NCBI GenBank assembly: GCA_965204685.1 | Contig: OZ242004.1 | Location: 2,232,001 to 2,296,000, forward strand | Length of the DNA: 64,000 nt | Reading direction: 5' to 3' | Source: Bin87 sp965204685 | GTDB taxonomy: Bacteria; Chloroflexota; Dehalococcoidia; Lucifugimonadales; UBA3495 | In this document: piece after piece, positions 34,291 through 42,928 of the stretch | Layout of the letters: each line of letters starts with the position of its first letter | How positions within the stretch are numbered: position 1 is the first letter of the stretch | Notes under the pieces: generated by a model | Database searches by the model: none | Seen by the model: only the letters and a program-made list of their open reading frames with translations | Told to the model about the DNA's origin: nothing | Program-made: the position numbers and the translations under genes

Positions 34291-35610
34291 CTATCCGGCC
34301 GCGCTGATTTCCTGCCCCCCGTCCGCGGCTTCGCGTCCTGGGCGCGTCGCGGTCAGCATCAGCAGCGACACCACCGCCAGGTTGATGCCGAAGGCCAGGA
34401 ACGCTCCCTGGTAGCTGCCCACCCGGTCCACCGCCAATCCGGCCGTGATCGGGCCGAGCGCCTGCCCGCCCACCTGCGCCGCCAGTCCCCACGCGCGGAT
34501 TGCTCCCAGGTGCAGGCGTCCGAAGTAGTCGGCCCACACCAGGCGGGCGATTATATGCAGTCCGCCCACGCCGAACCCCAGGATGAACGCTCCCAGTATG
34601 CCCCCGGCGATCTCGCTGGCGAACGCCGTGGTGATTGCTCCGCAGGACACCACCAAGCCCGACGCCAGCATGATGAACCGGGCCGCCGCTTTTTGCGACA
34701 GCGCCGACCAGAAGATGCTCGCTGGGACCTGCGATATGGCGAAGGTGCTGGCGGCCCACACGGCGTTGGAGGCCGGCACTCCCTGATCGATGAAATGCGG
34801 TACCTGGTGCAGCGAAACGCCAGCCTGTACGATGAAGCTGGCGAAAGAAAACAGCACCATGAGCCAGAAAGCCCGGGTCCTCATCGTCTGGCGGAGAGTG
34901 AAGTTGATCTCGTCCTGGACGCCCTGGGGTCGGCGCGCGGAACCTGTTTGCCGGCCAGCGCGGGAATTTTCGCTTCCCCCATCCGGTTCGAGTCCCAGGT
35001 CCTCCGGTCGCCGGGCCATCAGCAGCATGGCGGGAACCACGCCCACCGCAATCGTCCAGACCCCCAGCGTGTACCACGCCGTTTCCCATCCCCAGGCGCC
35101 GGTGATCGCCTGGGCTACCAGCGGCATGACCGCCAGACCGGATCCCTGGGACACGTGGTTCAGGGCCAGGGCGAAGGGCCTCCGACGGATGAACCAGTTG
35201 CTCACCGCCACCGACGTTCCCAGTTCCAGGGGACTGGAGAAGACCATCCGGCCCGGCACGTAGACCAGATAAAACTGCCAGATCTGGGTAACTGCGCCCA
35301 GTATCACCGCGCACACTCCCGCAATCCCGGACGAAATTCCTACCACCATGCCGGCGCCGTAACGGTCCAGCACCGGCCCCACCAGGGGCGCGGCGATTGC
35401 CCCCACAACGCCCCCCAGGCTGACCGCTCCCGCGAACTCGGCTCGGGTCCAGCCAAACTGCTCCGACATCGGGATGACGAACACCGTCAGTACGGCGACG
35501 GACATCAGCGGGCGCGATGAATAGGAGGCGATTCCCGAAAGGCCGAGTATGACCCATCCGTAGTAGCAGGGAGTGGCCCGCGCAGCGCGGGTCTGCAGGG
35601 TGCGCATCAA
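34291..35610 (-). CDS. MFS transporter, oxalate/monocarboxylate type
   Basis: 439 aa, 12 predicted helices. YYGWVILGLSGIASYSS start and LVGPVLDRYGAGMVVG MFS signature; central cytosolic loop about residues 205-240. Same subfamily as the genes at 7551 and 44131. An organic-anion carrier is likely; substrate unknown. Convergent with the TPR gene. Confidence 0.9.
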   Translation of the reverse strand: MMRTLQTRAARATPCYYGWVILGLSGIASYSSRPLMSVAVLTVFVIPMSEQFGWTRAEFAGAVSLGGVVGAIAAPLVGPVLDRYGAGMVVGISSGIAGVCAVILGAVTQIWQFYLVYVPGRMVFSSPLELGTSVAVSNWFIRRRPFALALNHVSQGSGLAVMPLVAQAITGAWGWETAWYTLGVWTIAVGVVPAMLLMARRPEDLGLEPDGGSENSRAGRQTGSARRPQGVQDEINFTLRQTMRTRAFWLMVLFSFASFIVQAGVSLHQVPHFIDQGVPASNAVWAASTFAISQVPASIFWSALSQKAAARFIMLASGLVVSCGAITTAFASEIAGGILGAFILGFGVGGLHIIARLVWADYFGRLHLGAIRAWGLAAQVGGQALGPITAGLAVDRVGSYQGAFLAFGINLAVVSLLMLTATRPGREAADGGQEISAAG

Positions 35611-35737
35611 CGGGAAAGAGTATGCCCCATGCAGCCGGCCTTGAGCGCTGAACGGCAGCAGAGAACGGAAACCAGGTTCACTAGATCACGTCGGCCCGTC
35701 GGCCGGCGGCCCTGAACCCCGACCGAAATTCCGTGGG

Positions 35738-35743
35738 ATTATA
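35738..35743 (-). promoter_or_regulatory. Extended -10 promoter of the MFS gene
   Basis: Minus-strand CTGCTATAATCCC, about 130 bp upstream of the MFS start codon; back-to-back with the nadE -10. Confidence 0.45.
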
Positions 35744-35778
35744 GCAGGAAGCCAACCGGCTTCCCGTTGAGGCTAAGT

Positions 35779-35784
35779 TATAAT
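35779..35784 (+). promoter_or_regulatory. -10 box directly before nadE (leaderless)
   Basis: TTATAATAC whose last base is 6 nt before the nadE ATG; transcription starting about 7 nt downstream would begin at or next to the start codon. No Shine-Dalgarno is present. Confidence 0.5.
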
Positions 35785-35790
35785 ACGGTG

Positions 35791-37545
35791 ATGCAGCGTT
35801 CGCTTCGATTGGCCCTGGCCCAGTTCAACCCCACCGTCGGCGACATTCCCGGCAACACCTCCCGGATCATCGAGTTGATCGAGGACGCGCGGGCGCGGCA
35901 CGCGGACGTGGTCGCGTTCCCGGAACTGGCGATTACGGGATATCCGCCCGAAGACCTGCTGTTCAAGCCGTCGTTCCTGTCCGACTGCGCTTCTGCGGTT
36001 GAGCGGGTGGCCGCGGCTACCCGGGGAATCGCGGCCTTCGTCGGCTGTCCCGACATCCTGACCGGCCAGAACGACGTCGCCAACGCCGCGGCGATCATTA
36101 ACGACGGTCGCATCCTGGACTGGTACCACAAGATGTACCTGCCCAACTACGGCGTCTTCGATGAGGACCGCTATTTCCGCCGCGGTGACAAATGCCCGGT
36201 GTACGTCGTTAACGGAACGCCGGTGGGTGTCGGCATCTGCGAGGACATCTGGTACCCCATCGGTCCCATCGCGGTGCAGCGGGAGGCCGGCGCCGAGGTC
36301 ATAGTCAACATCAACGCGTCGCCGTTCCATGCCGGAAAAGCCGGCCAGCGGGAGCGGATGATTGCCACCCGGGCCGCCGATCACGGAGTGTTCGTTGCCT
36401 ATCTCAACGCGGTTGGGGGACAGGACGAGTTGGTTTTTGACGGGGCCAGTGTCATCTGCTCCCCCGACGGAGCCGTGATCGCCCGTGGCCCAGCTTTTGA
36501 GGACAGCCTGATCGTCGCCGATCTGAACGTGGAATCGGTGTTTCGCCAGCGTCTGCGCGACCCTCGCGCGCGCAAAGAGGACCCGCAGATCCTGACTCAG
36601 GTGGGCCATGCCCGGCTGATGAAAGTATCCGAGCACCGCCTGTCGGACCGTCAGCCGGCGCAGCCGCTCGTGTGCCGGTCGCTGGACGATACCGAGGAGG
36701 TGTACCAGGCCCTGGTGGTGGGCACCCGCGACTATGTCCGCAAATCCGGTTTCGGCCGCGCCCTCGTCGGGCTGTCAGGCGGCATCGATTCCGCTTTAAC
36801 CGTCACGGTGGCCGTGGACGCCCTGGGCGCGGAGAACGTGGTCGGCGTCACCATGCCTTCGCGCTATTCCTCGGAGGGAAGCGTCGCGGATTCGCAGGAC
36901 TTGGCCGACAACCTCGGTATCAGCCTGTGGCGCATCCCCATTGAGCCGGCCCATCATGCCTTCACCGACATGCTGGCAGCCCACTTTGCCGGAACCGAGA
37001 CCAACGTCGCCGAGGAAAACGTCCAGGCCCGCGTCCGCGGCAACGTGCTGATGACCATCTCCAACAAGTTCGGCTGGCTGGTGCTGACCACAGGCAACAA
37101 GAGTGAGATGGCCATGGGCTACGCCACGCTCTACGGCGACATGGCCGGCGGTTTCGCAGTGCTGAAGGACGTGCCCAAGACGCTGGTGTACGAGCTGTGC
37201 CGGTGGCGCAACGCGCGAACCGGAAACGGGCGTCCATTGATCCCCCAGGCGGTGCTGGACAAACCGCCCAGCGCCGAGCTGCGCCCGGATCAAACCGACC
37301 AGGACACCCTGCCGCCCTATGATTTGCTGGATCCGATCATCAAGGCGTACGTCGAGGATGATTACGGATACGCTGACATGGTGGCGATGGGGCATCGCCC
37401 CGAATGGGTGCAGCAGGTTATTTCCGCGGTCGACCGCAACGAGTACAAGCGGAGACAGGCGCCGCCTGGGGTGAAGATCACGCCGCGGGCGTTCGGCAAA
37501 GACCGGCGGCTGCCCATCGTGAACCGCTACCGTCAGTCGTCCTAG
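35791..37545 (+). CDS. nadE: Glutamine-dependent NAD+ synthetase
   Basis: 584 aa from the ATG at 35791. Converts deamido-NAD to NAD with ATP and glutamine. N-terminal nitrilase-type glutaminase domain: FPELAITGYP (Glu), HKMYLPNYG (Lys), GICEDIWYP (Cys). C-terminal synthetase domain: ATP-binding SGGIDSALTV at about residue 332, TGNKSEMAMGYATLYGDMAG. Its TAG stop shares CTAG with the convergent Uma2 gene. Full length. Confidence 0.97.
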   Translation: MQRSLRLALAQFNPTVGDIPGNTSRIIELIEDARARHADVVAFPELAITGYPPEDLLFKPSFLSDCASAVERVAAATRGIAAFVGCPDILTGQNDVANAAAIINDGRILDWYHKMYLPNYGVFDEDRYFRRGDKCPVYVVNGTPVGVGICEDIWYPIGPIAVQREAGAEVIVNINASPFHAGKAGQRERMIATRAADHGVFVAYLNAVGGQDELVFDGASVICSPDGAVIARGPAFEDSLIVADLNVESVFRQRLRDPRARKEDPQILTQVGHARLMKVSEHRLSDRQPAQPLVCRSLDDTEEVYQALVVGTRDYVRKSGFGRALVGLSGGIDSALTVTVAVDALGAENVVGVTMPSRYSSEGSVADSQDLADNLGISLWRIPIEPAHHAFTDMLAAHFAGTETNVAEENVQARVRGNVLMTISNKFGWLVLTTGNKSEMAMGYATLYGDMAGGFAVLKDVPKTLVYELCRWRNARTGNGRPLIPQAVLDKPPSAELRPDQTDQDTLPPYDLLDPIIKAYVEDDYGYADMVAMGHRPEWVQQVISAVDRNEYKRRQAPPGVKITPRAFGKDRRLPIVNRYRQSS

Positions 37546-38099
37546 TTCCCCAATATCTCCCGTACCGCGCAACTGAACCCCGGCAATACCTCGCCAACGT
37601 CCAGCGTGTCGTCCATGGTAAGCAGGACCGCTGGCAGGTTCGGCCGTCGCACCCGTATCGTTCCGGTTTCCGGGTTGATCACCAGCGCTATTCGTACCCC
37701 GTGGCTCAGCCACATGGTGGCCTTATCGTCCACCTCCTGCTCCGAATCGCTGGGCGATTTGATCTCCACCACCAGATCGGGAGCTACCGGACAATAACCG
37801 CTGATCTCAACGTCTAGCGGCAGCCTTTCGGCGGAAACAAAAGCTACGTCCGGCTCTCGGACGGTGTCAGGGTCCGTCTCTAGAATTACGCCGGTGTCGG
37901 ATCCGAAGACGCGGCCCAGCCGGCCCGGTCGTATGTGTATCCACAACATCGCAAGTAGCGCTGCGACCACTTCCCCATGTCTGACTCCCGCTGGCATCGT
38001 TTCGTGCAGCACCCCCCGAATTAATTCACCCTTGACGCCCTGGCTGTACAGGCGGAGCAGGTCGTCCGCGGTAAGCAGTTTTGGCTTGGCAGTAGTCAT
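37542..38099 (-). CDS. Uma2-family endonuclease-like protein
   Basis: 185 aa from the ATG at 38099. DUF820/Uma2 fold with PD-(D/E)XK-type residues: REPDVAFVSAERL, then DLVVEIKSPSDSEQEVDDK, then YLSHGV-like MWLSHGVRIALVINP. Uma2 proteins are common in Chloroflexota and cyanobacteria as small, often multi-copy nuclease-like proteins of unclear role. Overlaps the nadE stop tail to tail. Confidence 0.85.
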   Translation of the reverse strand: MTTAKPKLLTADDLLRLYSQGVKGELIRGVLHETMPAGVRHGEVVAALLAMLWIHIRPGRLGRVFGSDTGVILETDPDTVREPDVAFVSAERLPLDVEISGYCPVAPDLVVEIKSPSDSEQEVDDKATMWLSHGVRIALVINPETGTIRVRRPNLPAVLLTMDDTLDVGEVLPGFSCAVREILGN

Positions 38100-38133
38100 C
38101 GTGGCGCCCTCGGAAGATGTCTTGGATAGTGTA

Positions 38134-38847
38134 TCACCCACCCGTATCGTTCCCGCCGTCGGTTTCCTTGTACGCGAACACGGCGAAGAGTGGGTCGCCG
38201 GGCGGGGCCATGTCGGGGTTGGCGATGCCGCCGCGCACACCGTTGAAACCGCCGGCGTGCTGCATGTACGACGCCACCAACTCGATGTGGTCCTCGTCGT
38301 TGGTCGAGCGCCAGACCCGCACCGCCTTGGTGGGAAAGCAGCGGTTGGAGAAGGTAACGATGAAGACGCCGCCCGGCCGGAGGATGCGCGAAACTTCCGA
38401 GAACACGATCACCGGCTGCGTGAGGTATTGCACGGACACCGTGATCACCACGGCGTCAAACGACTCATCTTCGAAGGGCAGGGACGGGTCGACGTTGATG
38501 TCCTTGAGCAGGTATTCGCTGAGCTGCGGGTTGTCAGCCATCTCGGCGGCGTTCATGCCCAGGCCGACGATGCGGGCGCGCGGGTGGTCCTCGGGCCAGT
38601 GGGTGCGCCAGCTGCTCATGAGGTCCAGCACCTCGGCATTTTCGGGTATGAGCTGCTGGAAGAGCCGGCCCACGGCCACGATCGCTCCGTCGTCGATGTG
38701 CACGACGAGGCGGGGCATGGTGTAGAACTCGGCGTCGTTGGATTCGTCCTCCCGCTGGAAAAACTCCGGCGGAAAGCGCTGGGGGTCCATTACCAAACCC
38801 AACCTCCTGATGAGCGCCGCCTGTCCGGTGAGGGTTTGGAAGCGCAT
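38134..38847 (-). CDS. SAM-dependent methyltransferase (class I)
   Basis: 237 aa from the ATG at 38847. The Rossmann core begins at VLDLMSSWRTHWPE, a motif I lacking the usual glycines, then ARIVGLGMN, SLPFEDESFDAVVITVSVQY (motif IV region) and RILRPGGVFIVTFSNR (motif VI). The VLDLMSSW form is seen in a distinct group of UbiE-like methyltransferases. Substrate unknown. Confidence 0.75.
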   Translation of the reverse strand: MRFQTLTGQAALIRRLGLVMDPQRFPPEFFQREDESNDAEFYTMPRLVVHIDDGAIVAVGRLFQQLIPENAEVLDLMSSWRTHWPEDHPRARIVGLGMNAAEMADNPQLSEYLLKDINVDPSLPFEDESFDAVVITVSVQYLTQPVIVFSEVSRILRPGGVFIVTFSNRCFPTKAVRVWRSTNDEDHIELVASYMQHAGGFNGVRGGIANPDMAPPGDPLFAVFAYKETDGGNDTGG

Positions 38848-38884
38848 GGGAATTTTCTGGCCGGTAGATGGTGGCCGGCGCGTT

Positions 38885-39592
38885 CTACTCCGGCTCCAGG
38901 TCCCGGTCGCGTATCTCGTGCCAGTACATCTGTCCGCCGCCAATCAAGTCGGCGATTTCCGGGTCGTTGCGGACGCTGGCGACGGCGGCCCGCGCCGGTC
39001 GCCCGGTGAATCTGGTGAGCAACTCAGCGTTGCGTATCGCCCGACCGGTATCGCGTCGATTGGCGGTATAGGATATTTCCACGGCGATATAGAAGGTCTG
39101 CCCGTCGCCGTCGGTTGCTTCCATCACCAGGTCCGCGCTGACGAAACTTTCAATTGCGCTGGGAGTAATGTCCCGGGTATCCGCCGTTTTTACCATTGTC
39201 ATCAGGTCGTCGTCAGTCAGTACGCGCTCCCGCTGCAACCCCATGCGCAGGGCGATGACCAGACTCCGGCGGACGGTTGCGTCACGGGCATGATTACCCC
39301 GAAACCGCCCCAAGTCCCGGCGTACCTCATCGTTGAAACGCCGCTGCTCGTCATTGAAACGCCGCTGCTCGGTACGGAACTGGCGCATCTCGTCGTTGAA
39401 GAGCCGCTGCTCCGCGTTGAACTCAAGCTGTTCCTCTTCAAACCGGTCGAACCGCTTCTCGAAAGCGTCGAATCGCTCCGGCAGGTTCAGCAGCGCCGGG
39501 CCAAGCACCCGGCGGCGCAGGGCTTCCAACTGCTCCGGGTCCCCGTCCAGTATTTGGAACAGGTCCCGTATGTCGCTGATGGCAGTGGTCAT
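38885..39592 (-). CDS. Coiled-coil PD-(D/E)XK-like protein (DUF3782 type)
   Basis: 235 aa. Residues 45-100 form a coiled coil with repeated RRFNDE-type heptads; the C-terminal part (ADLVMEATDGDGQTFYIAVE, then ISYTANRRDTGRAIRNAELL) carries the acidic and Glu-x-Ser pattern of the DUF3782 PD-(D/E)XK-like proteins. Its start overlaps the stop of the 62-aa gene upstream (ATGA), so they are co-translated. Confidence 0.7.
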   Translation of the reverse strand: MTTAISDIRDLFQILDGDPEQLEALRRRVLGPALLNLPERFDAFEKRFDRFEEEQLEFNAEQRLFNDEMRQFRTEQRRFNDEQRRFNDEVRRDLGRFRGNHARDATVRRSLVIALRMGLQRERVLTDDDLMTMVKTADTRDITPSAIESFVSADLVMEATDGDGQTFYIAVEISYTANRRDTGRAIRNAELLTRFTGRPARAAVASVRNDPEIADLIGGGQMYWHEIRDRDLEPE

Positions 39593-39777
39593 GATTCCTT
39601 TTCCGGTTCCCGCCGCCGCTGTTTTATCCCGGCGGCCACGCGCTCCAGGTTCGGATAGCAGTAGCTTTCCAGCTCCGGCGGAAACTCGCCGTATTCAAAA
39701 AAGCGGCGCACCGCCTCCAGATAGCGTGGGTTGGCGCGGACCAGTTGGTACAGGTCTTCCGTGCTGATGTCCGCCAT
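39589..39777 (-). CDS. Small conserved partner of the DUF3782-like protein
   Basis: 62 aa from the ATG at 39777. ISTEDLYQLVRANPRYLEAV then EFPPELESYCYPNLERVAAG. It has the same EDLYQL/ILDGDPEQLEALRRR layout as the start of the downstream protein and ends in the shared ATGA. Function unknown; probably a regulator or subunit. Confidence 0.55.
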   Translation of the reverse strand: MADISTEDLYQLVRANPRYLEAVRRFFEYGEFPPELESYCYPNLERVAAGIKQRRREPEKES

Positions 39778-39837
39778 GGCAGCGTCACGCCCCCAGGATT
39801 TCGATCCATTGTACCCGCCCCATGGCGGAACGCGATA

Positions 39838-39865
39838 GGGCCGCGGCGTGGCCACGCCGCGGCCC
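39838..39865 (-). terminator. Strong GC hairpin after the subtilase gene
   Basis: Perfect 28-bp palindrome GGGCCGCGGCGTGG/CCACGCCGCGGCCC, 33 bp beyond the minus-strand stop codon at 39898. There is no T-run, so it may be a processing or factor-dependent signal rather than an intrinsic terminator. Confidence 0.45.
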
Positions 39866-39897
39866 CAATGTTAGACGGGGTTTTGGTCGGCGGTGGT

Positions 39898-41862
39898 TTA
39901 GGGACCGCAATCAAGCTGGGGAATGGCAATACCCGTGGGCAGGGTGTCCCGCCCAGCCACACGCACCCAGCGCAATTTCTGCGGGCCCACCTTCGGCCAG
40001 GAGAATTCGGCGCCAACATTCAGGCTGTTGTTGTACAGGTTGTTGCTGGCCAGCACCGTGAACGCGTGCCGGGCGCCTGGTGACAGCCTCCGGATGATGT
40101 ACTCGGCGCGTCCGTCCTGGTTGATCGGTACGTTTGGCGCTTTCAAGTCAACATAGACGAAGGCCTGGAGCCAATCATCCCTCTCCCTGGTGCAACTGGC
40201 CTGCGTGGCCAAGTGGTAATCGACCTCCAGGTTGACGTAGCCAATGCGGTAGTGGGTGGCTTCAGGCACGGGAACCCAGGATATGACAGCCTCATCGGAG
40301 TTTTCGCCGGGGAACGCTACATCGAAGTCGGTTATTGGCTGTGAGCCGCGCAGCATGGGCTCCGGCCCCGGCGGCAGGACCGCCAGGCCGTGGCCCCAGG
40401 TGTTGTCGGCTCCCAGGGGTCCGCGTTCATGATCGTCCGCGTGCTTCTTCAGGTAGTCGGCCACCTGCTCCGGGGTGTAGTCGGGGAAACGCTGCCTGAC
40501 CAACGCCGCCAAGCCGGCCACGTGGGGAGCGGCCTGGCTGGTGCCGGGGAACCAGCACTCCGTGCCGTCACGGGTTCGGGACGGATAAACCGTCGATTGT
40601 CCGCAGGCAATCCCGGTGATGTCCGGCTTGATGCGGCCATCAATGGTGGGGCCGCGGCCGCTGTAGGAAGCGATGACTTGGGGACTTCCCCAGTGCGCGG
40701 CGGCCACCGCCAGCATACCCGCGTTGCGACTATCGGCCTCAGCGGTGAGACTGTATTCTAGCGAATAATATTGTAATTCGTCAGCAATCCAAGCAGTCAA
40801 TTGTATCCAGGCCGGTTCGTCAGTACAGGTTTTCTTTCGTATGAATAGGTTGTAAATTCCTTCGTCGTCCTCGCTGCTGGCTTCAAAAGATACGAAGGCA
40901 AAAGGGATGTCATCAACTTCCCCATCCTGTACACTATTATCATAAACCACGGGAATACTACCAGCAGGCCCTCGTTTCGCCAAATACAAATCCAGGTCGC
41001 AATCAGCGCCATCCCAGGAATCATCCCAGCGCATAAATGCTCTTACTCTGGAGGCCCTGCTTGATTCTTCATCAAACTGTAGAATGAACGTATTGCCAGC
41101 ATCTCGCGAGGCAAAATTTAGCCAACCATTGCCATCTGGGTCGCTAACCCTACCGTACCAAACCTTTCTAGCAGAATTCCCCGCGGCATTGACGAATACA
41201 ATGCCACCGTCCACCGCAGCGTCAATGCTACTAAGCCGGCTATTACTAAACGGGGACGTGCCATCGCCAGGTCCCTCATAGGTTCCACCTAGCGAACGGT
41301 TTATGACATGCACTCCATTGTCCACCATCCAGCTAACGGCATCTCTCAGGTCGCCTAGTGACTGCGGCTGCGCGATGTACAGTTGGACTTCGGGAGCAAC
41401 GTCAATTATCGCTTCAGCGACCGCCGTGCCGTGGTCGCCACCAACTTCGCAGTCGGCTAGGGATGAGCTCACGGGTCGCGGGTCGTCGGGATCAGAGTAA
41501 CAGTGGGCCTCCACATTGCGAGGAAGTTCGCTGCCTTGCCGTTGACTGAAGCCCTCAAATCCACCGTCAATGACGCCAACCTTGACGCCCTGACCCCGGT
41601 AGCCCATGCGGTGCCAGGCGTCGGCATGGTGCAGGGCCACCCCTTGGCTGACCGTGCTGCCCTGGCTTTGGGCCGGCTCAGGCGGGATGACGGTATCCAC
41701 GCGTTGGACACCGGGCCGCTCGGAGGCGGCGGGAAGCAGGGCCGGCGGGACGTGGGCTTCGATCCAGTCTTCACCCACGTTGCGGATGAATACGTCGTTG
41801 TCCTCCAGGTACTGCCGGACGGCGGCAAGCTGTTCCGGCTGGACGTAGAACGTAACCAGCAC
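39898..41862 (-). CDS. Subtilisin-like serine peptidase, catalytic part (frame-split)
   Basis: 654 aa. Family S8 triad: VGVIDGG (Asp99), GDHGTAVAE (His144) and GTSQAAPH (Ser, about residue 470), with the oxyanion Asn region RSLGG. A long insert between His and Ser (residues 200-400) and a C-terminal fibronectin-like tail. Only a GTG start is available and there is no signal peptide in this frame; in-frame codons continue upstream of the GTG as a Gly/Ser linker. The missing secretion signal lies in the preceding frame (41906-42280). Confidence 0.85.
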   Translation of the reverse strand: MLVTFYVQPEQLAAVRQYLEDNDVFIRNVGEDWIEAHVPPALLPAASERPGVQRVDTVIPPEPAQSQGSTVSQGVALHHADAWHRMGYRGQGVKVGVIDGGFEGFSQRQGSELPRNVEAHCYSDPDDPRPVSSSLADCEVGGDHGTAVAEAIIDVAPEVQLYIAQPQSLGDLRDAVSWMVDNGVHVINRSLGGTYEGPGDGTSPFSNSRLSSIDAAVDGGIVFVNAAGNSARKVWYGRVSDPDGNGWLNFASRDAGNTFILQFDEESSRASRVRAFMRWDDSWDGADCDLDLYLAKRGPAGSIPVVYDNSVQDGEVDDIPFAFVSFEASSEDDEGIYNLFIRKKTCTDEPAWIQLTAWIADELQYYSLEYSLTAEADSRNAGMLAVAAAHWGSPQVIASYSGRGPTIDGRIKPDITGIACGQSTVYPSRTRDGTECWFPGTSQAAPHVAGLAALVRQRFPDYTPEQVADYLKKHADDHERGPLGADNTWGHGLAVLPPGPEPMLRGSQPITDFDVAFPGENSDEAVISWVPVPEATHYRIGYVNLEVDYHLATQASCTRERDDWLQAFVYVDLKAPNVPINQDGRAEYIIRRLSPGARHAFTVLASNNLYNNSLNVGAEFSWPKVGPQKLRWVRVAGRDTLPTGIAIPQLDCGP

Positions 41863-41905
41863 CGGCTCGGGCAGCGGGACGGATTCGCCGTTGCTGCTGA
41901 CGCCG

Positions 41906-42280
41906 CTACCGCCGCCGCCGGCGCTGCTGGGCGGCTTGAGCAGCTTGGGCCTGCTCCGCCAGGCGGTTCAGGTTGGAGTCGAGGTTGGAATACGTGGGCG
42001 GCGCCTTGACTATCGGGGGCAGGTCAACCTCTTCCTGGCCGTTGTCGTCCGGCTGGGCAGGGACACGCTCCGGGGCAGGTGGGGCCAACGGCGGCTCCAC
42101 GGCCGGAACGGGGTCAGTTGCATTCATAACCGATTGCTGGCCGATGGTCGGCGGTTCGGGTTGCTGCTGCCGTTCGTTGGCGGCGAACAGGGTGCCGGAT
42201 GCCAGTGCAATGGCTACCAGGACCACAATGGCGGCCAGGGCAAGCCAGCGTTTTCGCAAGACGGAAATGGCGTTTGACAT
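41906..42280 (-). CDS. Signal peptide and linker of the split subtilase
   Basis: 124 aa with GGAGG upstream. Membrane/signal segment ALAAIVVLVAIALASG (residues 13-30), Pro-rich linker and a Gln/Ala helix ending in QQRRRRR and TAG. In the next frame the same DNA reads AGGGGSGVSS and continues into the subtilase. One extra base in the GCC-rich tract (about 41905-41930) separates them, so this is very probably the 5' end of a single secreted-peptidase gene. Confidence 0.75.
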   Translation of the reverse strand: MSNAISVLRKRWLALAAIVVLVAIALASGTLFAANERQQQPEPPTIGQQSVMNATDPVPAVEPPLAPPAPERVPAQPDDNGQEEVDLPPIVKAPPTYSNLDSNLNRLAEQAQAAQAAQQRRRRR

Positions 42281-42539
42281 GATTTGCTATCCTCCACGCT
42301 GCGGCCGGTTGCGACGTTCAGCACGTCGGTGCTGCGATGGTTGCTTATCACTCTTCACAGGGTAAGGCACCCGTCAATAGACTATGTGCCAAGTGCCCGT
42401 AATCCCGTGAAATTGGTACGTTAATCTTAATACGTCAGGGGCCGCCATGGAGGTTTACCAATTCGCCGGTTTGTAAGAGTCTGGACTATGCTGCCCAACT
42501 CATCACGACCCGGCGCCGCAGATGTCGCGGCGCCGGCAG

Positions 42540-42917
42540 TCATTCACCGTTAAGGAGGGCCAGCATCTGGGCTACGAAGTGATGTACACCCGGCCGATTT
42601 GCCGCAACGTCGTAGTCTTCAAGGTGGTCGTGGAAAAAATTCTCGTGAAACCGGTTGGCTGAGGCATATCCGCTCAGCAGGGTTGGGTCACCGTGCTCTC
42701 GGGCCAGTGATTCTACGGCCTGCTGCATTGCCCGGTGGCTCTTGTAACGCCAACCCCGCTGCTGGCAGATAGCGATTATCGCCTGAGTAGCCGCCCCGTA
42801 GAGTTTCTCCGAGCCTTGCAGATGGTCTCCGGCGGCGAACTCCCGGTCTGACGCGGCCAGAAAATCCCGGGCCGTTTGCGCGTGCTCGGCAACGGTCATT
42901 TCTTTTTCGGCCGTCAT
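42540..42917 (-). CDS. PaREP1-like helical protein, copy D
   Basis: 125 aa from the ATG at 42917. ARDFLAASDREFAAGDHLQG then SEKLYGAATQAIIAICQQRGW corresponds to the helices of the three other copies, with RFHENFFHDH in place of YHQRFYG. It follows the amidohydrolase gene by 11 bp. The 178 bp from 42362 to 42539 hold nothing recognisable. Confidence 0.7.
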   Translation of the reverse strand: MTAEKEMTVAEHAQTARDFLAASDREFAAGDHLQGSEKLYGAATQAIIAICQQRGWRYKSHRAMQQAVESLAREHGDPTLLSGYASANRFHENFFHDHLEDYDVAANRPGVHHFVAQMLALLNGE

Positions 42918-42928
42918 GATGCTTCCCG

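Noticed and set aside
34980..35000. GGTTCGAGTCC, tRNA T-loop-like
   Set aside because: Lies inside the MFS gene and has no matching acceptor, D or anticodon arms.
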